Shown piece after piece: positions 25,209-32,855 of a DNA stretch of 64,000 bases; positions within the stretch are counted from its first letter, which is position 1; each line of letters begins with the position of its first letter. The notes under the pieces are model-generated. The model searched no databases and was not told the origin of the DNA. It saw only the letters and a program-made list of their open reading frames with translations. The position numbers and the translations under genes were made by a program. Origin of the DNA: ZLKRG44 sp964555705 (GTDB taxonomy: Bacteria; Planctomycetota; Phycisphaerae; Phycisphaerales; SM1A02); contig CAZKTN010000001.1 of assembly GCA_964555705.1 (NCBI GenBank), positions 108,785 through 172,784 on the forward strand, written 5' to 3'.

Positions 25209-26264
25209 ATGGGACAACGTGCGATTCATGTGGCGGGCTCTACCGTGTGCGGAGCACTTGCACTGTGCTCGGGCGCGCGGGCGCAGGTGCAGAACGACAG
25301 TTGCGCTGCACCAATCGAACTTCAGGGGGGCTACGCGAGCACCCCCTACTCGACGGCGGGCGCAACGACCGACGGGACCGCCACGCCGGCGTGCCTCTTC
25401 TTCAGCCAGGCGCAGATCTTCAACGACATCTGGTTCTGCTGGACCGCCACATCGTCGGACCTCGTGACCGTGGCCACCTGCGGATCGACCTTCGACACCA
25501 AGGTTGCGGTCTACCCCGGTTGCACCGAGGGAACCTGCCCTGACCCAGACTCTGCCATCGCCTGCAACGACGACGCATGCGGGTCCTCCTCGCGTCTCAC
25601 GTTCGCGGCCACGGCCGGGCAGTCGTACATGATCAGGCTCGGCGCCTACTCGGCAACCGGCCAGGGATCGGGAACGCTTGCCATCTCTTCGGGTGCCATC
25701 GCCGAGGCCGTGAATCCCGCCAACGGGCTCCGCTACGTGGCGTTCGCCACAACCACATGGACGGCGGCAGAGTCGACCGCGCAGCTGCTCGGCGCCCACC
25801 TCGTGTCAATCGCGGACGCAGACGAGAACGAATGGGTACGGGTCACCTTCGGCACCATCAACGGCGCTGCCCAGCGCATCTGGATCGGTGCCACCGATGA
25901 CGGCACCGAGGGCACGTGGCGCTGGAGCGACGGGTCGTCCTTCTCGTACACCAACTGGAACGGCGGCGAGCCCAACAACGCGGGCAACACGGAGCACTTC
26001 GCGGAGATGCTGGGTCTCCAAGGGACATGGAATGACATGCCCAACTCCGGCGGATCGTTCCCGCACATCGGCATCATCAGGCTTGGAGCGCCGCAGCCCC
26101 CTTGCCCCGCCGACCTCGACGGTGATGGTGTCGTTGGAGGTCTCGACCTGACTGTCGTGCTCGGAGGCTGGGGGTCGTCGGGATCCGGCGACATCGACGG
26201 CGATGGCATCGTGGGCGGCCTGGACCTGACCTTCGTGCTGGGCGCCTGGGGACCCTGCAGCTGA
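25209..26264 (+). CDS. Secreted C-type-lectin-domain protein with dockerin-like tail
   Basis: The product is about 351 aa. A signal peptide (MGQRAIHVAGSTVC…GARA) is followed by a beta-rich domain with paired Cys (about 25-160). A C-type lectin fold spans about 165-295: RYVAFATTTWTAAESTAQLLGAHLVSI, then IWIGATDDGTEGTWRWSDG and WNGGEPNN. The tail carries two dockerin-like repeats, PCPADLDGDGVVGGLDLTVV and GDIDGDGIVGGLDLTFV. EPN-type WNGGEPNN suggests carbohydrate binding. ATG 25209 has an excellent Shine-Dalgarno, GGAGGAG, three bases upstream. Confidence 0.85.
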   Translation: MGQRAIHVAGSTVCGALALCSGARAQVQNDSCAAPIELQGGYASTPYSTAGATTDGTATPACLFFSQAQIFNDIWFCWTATSSDLVTVATCGSTFDTKVAVYPGCTEGTCPDPDSAIACNDDACGSSSRLTFAATAGQSYMIRLGAYSATGQGSGTLAISSGAIAEAVNPANGLRYVAFATTTWTAAESTAQLLGAHLVSIADADENEWVRVTFGTINGAAQRIWIGATDDGTEGTWRWSDGSSFSYTNWNGGEPNNAGNTEHFAEMLGLQGTWNDMPNSGGSFPHIGIIRLGAPQPPCPADLDGDGVVGGLDLTVVLGGWGSSGSGDIDGDGIVGGLDLTFVLGAWGPCS

Positions 26265-26311
26265 CCCCGGCAAACTGCACCGCCGAGCTCGTGTGTGGAG
26301 CGCGACGGGAA

Positions 26312-26373
26312 GTGGTGCGCCTCCGCACCACGCGGCAAAAGCGACAGCGGCCCGCGCACATCGCGCGGGCCGC
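26312..26373. terminator. Two strong hairpins between convergent secreted-protein genes
   Basis: Hairpin one has 8-base perfect arms (GTGGTGCG, 26312-26319; CGCACCAC, 26324-26331). Hairpin two has 11-base perfect arms (26347-26357 and 26363-26373) with loop ACATC. On the minus strand, hairpin two is followed within about seven bases by TTTT (26337-26340). This fits a bidirectional intrinsic terminator, though U-tracts are weak. Confidence 0.55.
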
Positions 26374-26470
26374 GTCGTCACTGCAACTTGACGGGACCGG
26401 CACTCGAAGCCTGGCCCCTCACAAGCGGCGCCGAAGCGCCCTCGCGCCGAATGGCGCGTTCACGTCGCCA

Positions 26471-27310
26471 TCAGCGGCGGCGGCGTGTGCCCCCGGTGAG
26501 TCCAGCAAGGCCCAGCAGCGCAATCGCGCCCGGGGCCGGGATGAGCGCTCCATTGACCATCACGTTGTCGAGGCGCACAGTGCCGCCCGCCTGGAAGACG
26601 CCGGAACTGTTGACGGAGTCGACAAGCGCGCGGATGCGGATCATCACGCTCGACGCGTTCGCCGCCGACTCCCCGAGCGCAAGCGTCGACGTGAAGGCCG
26701 ACTGGTACGTGGTCGAGTTCCAGCTTGTGGTTCCCGTTCCGGAGCCACCGGCCTGGATAACGGCGAAAGACTCCACCATCGTGGTCCAGTTGGTTCCGCC
26801 ATCCAGGCTCATGACCACCTCAAAGGTGGCTGCGCCCGTGCTGCTTCGGGTCATGTCCCACGAGAGGGAGACGTCCGAGTAGCCGGAGGTGTCGAACACG
26901 ACCTGGTAGTAGTCGCCAGCCTTCCAGACGTTGCTGCTGAGCGAGTACGCGCTGCCGTTGCCGGCTGGCGAGGTGTACGACGTAGGCGTGGACCCGGAGG
27001 CCGCAAGCTGGTGATACGCGCTGAGCTCAAAGCCAGCCTGTAGTGCGCGCGCACCCATGTCGGCGCGGCCCGCTAGTGCAGGATCCCATGCCGTGCTTCC
27101 TGCAACATTGGGATCGGCGTTGAAGGTCCCGTCGGCATTCACGGCCAGCGGCACGAGGAACGAGTTTCCGGTGGGCACCTGACCGGTTCCGACCGGGAAA
27201 CGTGACGGCATCGACCAACCGGCAATCAGGTCGGCAGATGCGGTCGACGCAAGGGTCGCGACCACGGATCCGACGAGCGCGGCAGACAGTGAACGGCTCA
27301 GATGGGGCAT
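26471..27310 (-). CDS. PEP-CTERM-like exported protein
   Basis: The product is 279 aa from ATG 27310 (MPHLSRSLSAALVGSVVATLASTASA, a signal peptide). The mature part is Ser/Thr/Gly-rich and beta-like, with a jelly-roll-like segment (YYQVVFDTSGYSDVSLSWDM). The C-terminus PAPGAIALLGLAGLTGGTRRRR is a short hydrophobic segment followed by Arg, as in PEP-CTERM sorting signals cut by an exosortase. No exosortase is in the window. The leader is about 110 bases from a TTGACT/TATGTT promoter. Confidence 0.85.
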   Translation of the reverse strand: MPHLSRSLSAALVGSVVATLASTASADLIAGWSMPSRFPVGTGQVPTGNSFLVPLAVNADGTFNADPNVAGSTAWDPALAGRADMGARALQAGFELSAYHQLAASGSTPTSYTSPAGNGSAYSLSSNVWKAGDYYQVVFDTSGYSDVSLSWDMTRSSTGAATFEVVMSLDGGTNWTTMVESFAVIQAGGSGTGTTSWNSTTYQSAFTSTLALGESAANASSVMIRIRALVDSVNSSGVFQAGGTVRLDNVMVNGALIPAPGAIALLGLAGLTGGTRRRR

Positions 27311-27425
27311 TGTGCAGGACTCCAGGGACTGCGCACGCTGCAGCGGCGCGCAGGGGTTTCGGGACAGCCACGACGCGCACACCTCACGCGCACCCCCCTT
27401 TCCCAAGGTCCTCCAACGGTCCCCA

Positions 27426-27453
27426 AACATAGGGGCATCCCGACCCAAGTCAA
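27426..27453 (-). promoter_or_regulatory. Sigma-70-like promoter for the PEP-CTERM gene
   Basis: Minus-strand TTGACT (27448-27453), a 16-base spacer and TATGTT (27426-27431) lie in an AT-richer divergent spacer. It is one of the few sites in the window with a recognisable -35. Confidence 0.45.
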
Positions 27454-27539
27454 ATGGATGACCAGTCAATCGTGGGATTATCAGGATGATCTGACGCCCT
27501 TCCCTTGCCTCAGACCTCTGATCGGGCGACACTATCGCC

Positions 27540-28443
27540 ATGCGATTGGATCCGCTCGTGTCCCGGCTGTGCTCAGCCGGCGCTGTGGCCCTTGGCGTCA
27601 TCACCACGGGGGCTGACGCCCAGTCCCCGGGAGAGGACGTCTTCCTCATCCCCAACTCGCTGCGGGACTCCATCTCAGTGTGCGACAGCGCGGGCAACCT
27701 GCTCAGCCTGTACTACATGTACCTCCCCGCCAACCCGGAGGGCCCGTCCCCGCAACCGATACAGGTGGTGCCCACCAGCGCTGGCACGNNNNNNNNNNNN
27801 NNNNNNNNNNNNNNNNNNNNNNNNNNNNNNNNNNNNNNNNNNNNNNNNNNNNNNNNNNNNNNNNNNNNNNNNNNNNNNNNNNNNNNNNTTCGACGGGTTC
27901 TACGTCGGCGATTCGGCAGGTGACGACATCGAGCGCATCACCATCTCAGGCACAGCACTGACGCCATTCCATGACTCTGACGGCGTCACCGGCATCGACT
28001 TCCCCCAGCAGCTCCTGATGCTGCAGGACGGAACGCTTCTTGCGGCTGGATTCAGCGCGCCTTCGGGCATCTACCACTACGACGCGCAGGGCAACCAGAT
28101 CTCGTACCTCTTCACGATCAGCCCGCGCGGAGTGCATCCCCTGCCGACCAACGAGTACCTGTACAGCGCAGGCGTCAACCTCTGGGCGGTAGATGCGGAG
28201 TCGGGCACGAGCAGGCTCATCCACGGCGGCCAGAGCTCCGATTCGTTCCGGTTCATCACGCCGTGGCGCATCCCAGGCGGCGCGTGCCCGGCCGACTTTG
28301 ACGGCAACGGCAATGTCGATGGCGTTGACCTGTCGACTCTTCTCGCCCAGTGGGGTACCAGCGGGAGCGCAGACCTCAACGGCGACGGAACGGTGTCCGG
28401 TACCGACCTCACATTCATCCTGAGCGCCTGGGGTCCCTGCTGA
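27540..28443 (+). CDS. Secreted protein with dockerin-like tail, interrupted by a real assembly gap
   Basis: A signal peptide (MRLDPLVSRLCSAGAVALGVITTGADA) starts the gene, followed by DVFLIPNSLRDSISVCDSAGNLLS. After the gap the protein continues FDGFYVGDSAGDDIERITISG and further beta-propeller-like strands (MLQDGTLLAAG, YHYDAQGNQISYL). It ends in two dockerin-like loops, PADFDGNGNVDGVDLSTLLA and ADLNGDGTVSGTDLTFILS. The two parts are in different frames across the 100-N placeholder, and the missing length is unknown, so they are read as one gene. It is divergent from the PEP-CTERM gene. Confidence 0.8.
27789..27888. other. Assembly gap 3: 100 N, no flanking overlap (real gap)
   Basis: Unlike the other four gaps, the flanks share no 55-base overlap. 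The N run is a placeholder of unknown true length inside the secreted-protein gene. Confidence 0.85.
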
Positions 28444-28474
28444 GGGCCGCTGAGGCCTAAGTCTGCGGCATTCA

Positions 28475-28490
28475 GGTCACGTCGGTGACC
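28475..28490. terminator. Small hairpin after the secreted dockerin-like gene
   Basis: GGTCAC, loop GTCG, GTGACC. This is a 6-base perfect stem 32 bases past the stop with no U-tract, so only a weak terminator candidate. Confidence 0.3.
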
Positions 28491-28544
28491 CGGAAGGTTG
28501 CCACATGCGTGATTCGGCGACCTTGCGCCTTCGCGTGCGCTTCC

Positions 28545-28565
28545 ATATCCTAGAACCAGATATCT
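28545..28565 (+). promoter_or_regulatory. AT-rich palindromic site upstream of the Rrf2 gene
   Basis: In a GC-rich setting, ATATC...GATAT (arms 28545-28549 and 28559-28563) overlaps the perfect 8-base palindrome AGATATCT (28558-28565). It lies 45-65 bases before the Rrf2 ATG. This is a plausible promoter/operator, possibly autoregulatory. Confidence 0.45.
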
Positions 28566-28609
28566 TGATTTCGGTATTCCCCCGCCCCCATGAGGACTCC
28601 GGCAGCACC

Positions 28610-29104
28610 ATGTACGGAAAGCAAACCGAGCGTGCGATTGCGGCGCTGAGCCGTCTCGCCGAGGTCTGGGACGGTGGCGTCACCCGCCTGTCTGCCATTC
28701 ACATCGCTGACAACCGAGGGCTTCCGAGGCCGATGGTCGCCAAGTTGCTGACGATCCTGTCGCAGGCGCGCCTCGTCAGCGGGTCGCCCGGTCCGGGAGG
28801 CGGCTACGCGCTCGCGCGGCAGCCGTCAGAGATCTCCCTCGCCGACGTGTACCGGCTCTTCGAGCGCGACGACACGAGCACCAACTGTCCCTTCGGAGGG
28901 GGCGTCTGTGGGGTTGGCGAGCCCTGCGCGCTGCACCACTCGCTGGTCGACATGCAGGCGTCGGTTCGGAAGCTGCTGAGCGAGACGACGTTTGAGGTCT
29001 TCCGCGCTGCGGCGCAGGACCAGAAGCTGCAGCCTGCACAGGCCGATGGCGCGGAGCCCCCGCCGCGGCAGAGCTGGCGCGCGCCGCTCAAGCGGCGCAC
29101 GTGA
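28610..29104 (+). CDS. Rrf2-family transcriptional regulator with Fe-S cysteine triad
   Basis: The product is 164 aa from ATG 28610. The winged-helix domain (about 1-80) opens MYGKQTERAIAALSRLAEVW, with recognition-helix region RPMVAKLLTILSQARLV and wing GPGGGYALAR. Three Cys (93, 100 and 106; NCPFGGGVC, GVGEPC) match the cluster-binding loop of IscR/NsrR-type sensors, with spacing X6 and X5. This suggests a [Fe-S] or NO/redox sensor. An earlier in-frame ATG (28505) would cover the palindromic upstream site and was rejected. Targets are unknown, and no isc/suf genes are adjacent. Confidence 0.9.
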   Translation: MYGKQTERAIAALSRLAEVWDGGVTRLSAIHIADNRGLPRPMVAKLLTILSQARLVSGSPGPGGGYALARQPSEISLADVYRLFERDDTSTNCPFGGGVCGVGEPCALHHSLVDMQASVRKLLSETTFEVFRAAAQDQKLQPAQADGAEPPPRQSWRAPLKRRT

Positions 29105-29154
29105 TCGGTGGCGCCGGGAGTCGTGTCCGGCGGCAGTCGCCTATCGCCAATCCA

Positions 29155-29160
29155 TAGACT
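29155..29160 (+). promoter_or_regulatory. Leaderless -10 element for cdsA
   Basis: TAGACT, six bases, then GTG at 29167 followed immediately by ATG at 29170. Predicted +1 is the first base of the GTG. Confidence 0.55.
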
Positions 29161-29166
29161 CGCACC

Positions 29167-30054
29167 GTGATGCGCACCAGACTGCTGACGGGCATCGTGC
29201 TCATCGCGTGCCTGCTTGGCATCGCGTGGGTCGATGCGCGCATTCCGCCGATTGCGATCCGGCCTGGCGCAGAGCTTCACGGGGTGCTGTTTCTCGGCAT
29301 CGCGTCCATGCTCCTTGCGCCCGTCCTCGCGCTTGAGCTCACGCGCATGGCCCAAGGTGCGGGTGCTCGCACTTCGGCCGGCGTGTGCGCCATCGCAGCA
29401 ACGCTCGGGTGCCTCAGTGTGGCGGGTGCGGGATGGGCGGAGTCGCCGCGGCAGCTCGCGCTTCTGCTTGCGCTTCCCCCGCTTGCCGCGGTCGCGCTTT
29501 CCGCGATCGTCGCCACGCGCGGGCAGCGCGTGGATGGCATCGGCGGCGCGTGTGCGTTCGCGACGCTCTCGTACTCGCTGATCGGGCTGTCGCTTGGATC
29601 GTGGGTCGCCCTTCGGTCGGCGACTGACGCATGGACACTAGCGACCGTGATCCTGATCGTGAAGAGCTCCGACATCGGTGCCTACTTCACGGGCCACGCG
29701 ATCGGCCGACACAAGCTGATTCCATGGCTGAGCCCAGGCAAGACGTGGGAGGGTTTCTTCGGCGGCATGGCGCTCGCGGTCGGCGTGGGCGCTGGGCTCG
29801 GCGTATGGGCAGGCCTCCCCGCAATCGATCTCCGTACCGGGATTGCCCTTGGCGCGGTCATGGGCGTCGTCGGCCCCTTCGGCGACCTGCTCGAGAGCGC
29901 GCTGAAGCGTGGCGCGGGCATGAAGGACTCCGGGCGCATCATCCCAGGCATGGGTGGGCTCTTTGATGTGCTCGATTCGCTGCTGCTCGCCGGCCCGGTG
30001 GCGTGGCTGATCATCAGCCCTACGGCACCCTCTGCTACCCTCACAGGTCAATGA
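29167..30054 (+). CDS. cdsA: Phosphatidate cytidylyltransferase
   Basis: The enzyme makes CDP-diacylglycerol from CTP and phosphatidate at the membrane, the entry to phospholipid synthesis. The protein has 295 aa with about eight helices. The C-terminal signature is close to the family pattern: SALKRGAGMKDSGRIIPGMGGLFDVLDS, in which Lys, Asp, Pro-Gly and the final Asp are kept. HGG is replaced by MGG and DR by DV, which is unusual. GTG 29167 or ATG 29170 may start. The stop overlaps the next gene by 4 bases. Confidence 0.9.
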   Translation: MMRTRLLTGIVLIACLLGIAWVDARIPPIAIRPGAELHGVLFLGIASMLLAPVLALELTRMAQGAGARTSAGVCAIAATLGCLSVAGAGWAESPRQLALLLALPPLAAVALSAIVATRGQRVDGIGGACAFATLSYSLIGLSLGSWVALRSATDAWTLATVILIVKSSDIGAYFTGHAIGRHKLIPWLSPGKTWEGFFGGMALAVGVGAGLGVWAGLPAIDLRTGIALGAVMGVVGPFGDLLESALKRGAGMKDSGRIIPGMGGLFDVLDSLLLAGPVAWLIISPTAPSATLTGQ

Positions 30055-30800
30055 GCCTCATCGAGAATCTGGTCAGCCTCCACCGAGTCGACAGCCAGGT
30101 GCGCGCGCTGCGCGGACGGCTCGACTCGGCGACGACGTACCTCAAGTCGCAGGAGCGGCAGCACGCCGAAGCGTGCGCGCGACGCGACGAGCTGCGCAGC
30201 CAGATCCGGCAGATGCAGGCGACCGCCGTCAACATCGAGAACGAAAGCAATGCGATCCGGGACCGCATCGAGGCGCTCCGCGGCGAGCTCAACAAGTCGA
30301 CCAACCAGAAGACCTACTCCACGATCCTTTCCGAGCTCAAGCTGCTTCAGGAGAAGCGCGACGAGGCAGACGAGCGTGCGCTGGCGCAGCTCGGCAAGGT
30401 GGAGGAGGCGAGGGCCAAGCTCGTCGAGGTGGAGGGACTCGCCGCCCAGCGGCAGGAGCTGCTCGAGAGCGCCACCAAGGAACGCAACCAGTGCCAGGCC
30501 GATGTCGGCGAGCGCCTCGCGGAACTTGAGCGCGAGCGCGCGCAGGCTGCCTCGCACGTGCCAGCCAAGGAGCTCGACATCTTCAACCGCGCCGCGGAGG
30601 TGCACGAGGGCGAGGCGATGGCCGAGATCGTGGCCACCGACGCGCGCCGGCGCGAGTATGTCTGCGGCGCGTGCAACATGGAGCTGCCGCCCGAGAAGTT
30701 CGCGGTGCTCTCCACCAACCCCAACGCGGCCGTGGTGTGCGTGTCCTGCAAGCGCATCCTGTTCATGGCGCCCCAGACCCAGGACGCCGCGAAGGAGTAG
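30051..30800 (+). CDS. Coiled-coil protein with C4 zinc ribbon (CdsZ-like)
   Basis: The 249-aa protein begins MSLIENLVSLHRVDSQVRALRGRL. A long antiparallel coiled coil (about 10-180) contains NKSTNQKTYSTILSELKLLQEKR, which is highly typical of this family. A C-terminal zinc ribbon has CGAC and CVSC about 20 residues apart. Members are thought to act in nucleic-acid or ribosome-linked processes; the precise role is not established. It is coupled to cdsA by an ATGA overlap. The last residues (APQTQDAAKE) are variable. Confidence 0.88.
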   Translation: MSLIENLVSLHRVDSQVRALRGRLDSATTYLKSQERQHAEACARRDELRSQIRQMQATAVNIENESNAIRDRIEALRGELNKSTNQKTYSTILSELKLLQEKRDEADERALAQLGKVEEARAKLVEVEGLAAQRQELLESATKERNQCQADVGERLAELERERAQAASHVPAKELDIFNRAAEVHEGEAMAEIVATDARRREYVCGACNMELPPEKFAVLSTNPNAAVVCVSCKRILFMAPQTQDAAKE

Positions 30801-30803
30801 TCG

Positions 30804-31235
30804 CTACGCGTAGCCGAGCCGCTCGAGATCGTCCTCATCGAGGCCGAAGTGGTGACCAATCTCGTGCAGGATCGTGATGCGGATCTGCTCGCGCACGGCG
30901 TCCGAGCCGCCGAACGGACCCTCCTCATCCTCGCCGGGCTCCCACCCCCCTGCGGCGTCGATGATGCCGCGGCGGAAGATCTGGATCTGTTCCGGCACCT
31001 CGCCCGACTGCGACACGCTGCGCTGAGTAAGCGCGAACCCAGAGTGGAGTCCGCAGAGGTCGTCCTCGTCGGGGTCGAGGCCCACATCGCGGATGAGCGC
31101 ACGCGGCGCGAAGTCGTCGACGATGAGCGGCGACTCCTCGAGCATCTCGTGCACTGTGGCGGGAAGCGACGCAAGCACCTCCTCGACGAGGGCATCGAAC
31201 CGCTCGCGCTCCGCGGGACGGAGCGCTCGGCTCAC
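30804..31235 (-). CDS. Zincin-like metallopeptidase family protein
   Basis: The product is 143 aa from GTG 31235 (MSRALRPAERERFDALVEEVLASLP). The zinc motif HEIGHHFGLDEDDLERLGY near the C-terminus (HExxH plus a downstream Asp/Glu region) and IQIFRRGIID are typical of the short zincin-like family found widely in bacteria (MMP/UPF-type, about 120-140 aa). Its start overlaps the pyrD stop by 4 bases (GTGA), so expression is coupled to pyrD. It is cytosolic, and the substrate is unknown. Confidence 0.88.
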   Translation of the reverse strand: MSRALRPAERERFDALVEEVLASLPATVHEMLEESPLIVDDFAPRALIRDVGLDPDEDDLCGLHSGFALTQRSVSQSGEVPEQIQIFRRGIIDAAGGWEPGEDEEGPFGGSDAVREQIRITILHEIGHHFGLDEDDLERLGYA

Positions 31236-32152
31236 GGAAGCGCCCCGCCGACCAGCTCGCCGATACTCGCGCATCCCTGCCGCTGCACCCAACCCTCGAG
31301 ACCGTCGGCGATGCGCGCGACGGCGCGAGGATCCGCGAAGAGCGCCGTACCCACTCCCACCGCGGTGGCGCCTGCAAGGATCAGCTCCGCCGCATCCTGC
31401 CAGTCCATCACGCCACCGAGACCGACGATCGGCACACGCGCATCGCGCGCCACCTGACGGTGCACGTCGTGCACGATGCGCACGACAAGCGGGTGGATCG
31501 CAGGACCGCTGAGGCCGCCCTGCCCTCGCGAGAGCCGCATGCGCCGGGACTCGGGATCGATCGCCATCGCGGGGAGCGTGTTCGTGAGCGTGAGCGCGGA
31601 GGCGCCGCCTTCGATCGCCACGCGCGCCATCCCGACAGGGTCTGCGTCGGGGGCGAGCTTGACGATGAGCCGCATGTCTGGAGCCGCGGCGCGCACTTCG
31701 GCGAGCAGTCGCGCCAGCGCATCGGGATCCGCACCGAATGAGCGACCCGTGGCCGTGTTGGGGCACGACACGTTGAGCTCAACCGTGCGTACCGCGGTGA
31801 GGGTGGCGAGGGCGCTCACGACGCCCACGTAGTCCTCGATGGAGTGCCCCGCCACCGACACAATCAGCGCACACGGAAGCCGCGCGGCCCCCGGCAGCTT
31901 GGCGTCGATGAACCGCTCGATGCCCACGTTGGCGAGACCGATCGCGTTGAGCATGCCGGCCTTGGCAGGGATGATCCGCCACGGGGCGTTGCCCTCGCGC
32001 GGCTCGCGGGTGATGCTCTTGCTGGTCACCGCACCCACACGCGACAGGTCGATTGCATCGGCCATGTCGCCGACGTACCCCGCTGTGCCGGCGGCCAGCA
32101 CGACCGGGTTGCGCAGCGCGAGGCCCGCGATCTCGGTGGCCATGGCGGTCAC
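31232..32152 (-). CDS. pyrD: Dihydroorotate dehydrogenase, class 1 (PyrD type B-like)
   Basis: The enzyme oxidises dihydroorotate to orotate in pyrimidine synthesis with FMN. The protein has 306 aa. Motifs are PVVLAAGTAGYVGDM, TSKSITREPREGN and NVSCPN (catalytic Cys-130, class 1), then VKLAPDADPVGMARVAIEGGA and VGLGGVMDWQDAAELILAGATAVGVGTA. Class 1B enzymes pair with PyrK, which is not in the window. GTG 32152 was preferred because TACAAC sets +1 two bases before it. ATG 32143 (MATEIAGL) is the alternative start. Confidence 0.93.
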   Translation of the reverse strand: MTAMATEIAGLALRNPVVLAAGTAGYVGDMADAIDLSRVGAVTSKSITREPREGNAPWRIIPAKAGMLNAIGLANVGIERFIDAKLPGAARLPCALIVSVAGHSIEDYVGVVSALATLTAVRTVELNVSCPNTATGRSFGADPDALARLLAEVRAAAPDMRLIVKLAPDADPVGMARVAIEGGASALTLTNTLPAMAIDPESRRMRLSRGQGGLSGPAIHPLVVRIVHDVHRQVARDARVPIVGLGGVMDWQDAAELILAGATAVGVGTALFADPRAVARIADGLEGWVQRQGCASIGELVGGALP

Positions 32153-32160
32153 GGCGCGGT

Positions 32161-32196
32161 GTTGTAGCAGATCGCGTGCGGGCACGTGCCTACCAT
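32161..32196. promoter_or_regulatory. Divergent -10 elements for pyrD (minus) and the TPR/YggX-like gene (plus)
   Basis: Minus-strand TACAAC (32161-32166) and plus-strand TACCAT (32191-32196) each predict a 2-base leader, to GTG 32152 and ATG 32205. Confidence 0.55.
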
Positions 32197-32204
32197 CGCG
32201 CACC

Positions 32205-32855
32205 ATGAGCATCCCAGGCAGCGACCGCATCGCGCAGTTCGAGAAGATGGCATCCGCAGACCCCTCGAACGAGATGGCGCACTTCTCGCTCGGGAACGCC
32301 TACCTGCAGGCTGGCCGCCACGCCGAGGCGGCGCAGAGCCTCTCCCGCTGCATCGAGCTGAGCCCGGAGATGAGCAAGGCGTACCAGCTCTGTGCGCAGG
32401 CGATGATCGGCGCGGGTTGGGTGGACCGCGCGGTGGACGTGCTCAACCGCGGGATCGCGCTTGCGGCGCGCAAGGGGGACCGCATGCCGGAGCAGGCCAT
32501 GGTGCAGCTGATCAGGTCGATCGGACGCGAGCCTCCGACGGTGGAGCGCCCGGCTGTCGAGAAGACACCGGTCGCGCCCGGACAGGGCGGGTTCACCTGC
32601 GGCCGCACCGGACGTACGGGCACGAAGCTCGCGAAGCCTCCCTTCAAGGGACCCGTGGGCGCCTGGATCCAGGAGAACATCAGCGCCGAGACGTGGGACG
32701 AATGGATCCGCCAGGGCACGAAGGTGATCAACGAGCTGAGGCTCGACCTCTCGCGCGACCGGGACCAGGACATGTACGACCAGCACATGCGCGAGTACAT
32801 CGGCCTCGACGACGAGACCCTCAAGGGTCTCCGTGCGGGCGTCACGACCGCCTGA
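32205..32855 (+). CDS. TPR protein with C-terminal Fe(II)-trafficking (YggX-like) domain
   Basis: The 216-aa protein has TPR-type helices at about 5-95 (MAHFSLGNAYLQAGRHAEAAQSLSRCIELSP, in segments). A Pro-rich linker precedes CGRTGRTG at about 125. The last 85 residues, FKGPVGAWIQENISAETWDEWIRQGTKVINELRLDL (in segments) and MYDQHMREYIGL, resemble the YggX/iron-trafficking fold (NIS.E.W.EW...T..INE..L). YggX proteins protect Fe-S clusters, and one Cys is near their N-terminus. Joining TPRs to it is unusual. It overlaps the convergent operon end by 14 bases. Confidence 0.85.
   Translation: MSIPGSDRIAQFEKMASADPSNEMAHFSLGNAYLQAGRHAEAAQSLSRCIELSPEMSKAYQLCAQAMIGAGWVDRAVDVLNRGIALAARKGDRMPEQAMVQLIRSIGREPPTVERPAVEKTPVAPGQGGFTCGRTGRTGTKLAKPPFKGPVGAWIQENISAETWDEWIRQGTKVINELRLDLSRDRDQDMYDQHMREYIGLDDETLKGLRAGVTTA

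Noticed and set aside
31236..31766. Long N-terminal extension of the metallopeptidase
   Set aside because: The extension is antisense-like, Arg/Ala-rich and covers pyrD codons. The GTG at 31235 coupled to the pyrD stop is the better start.
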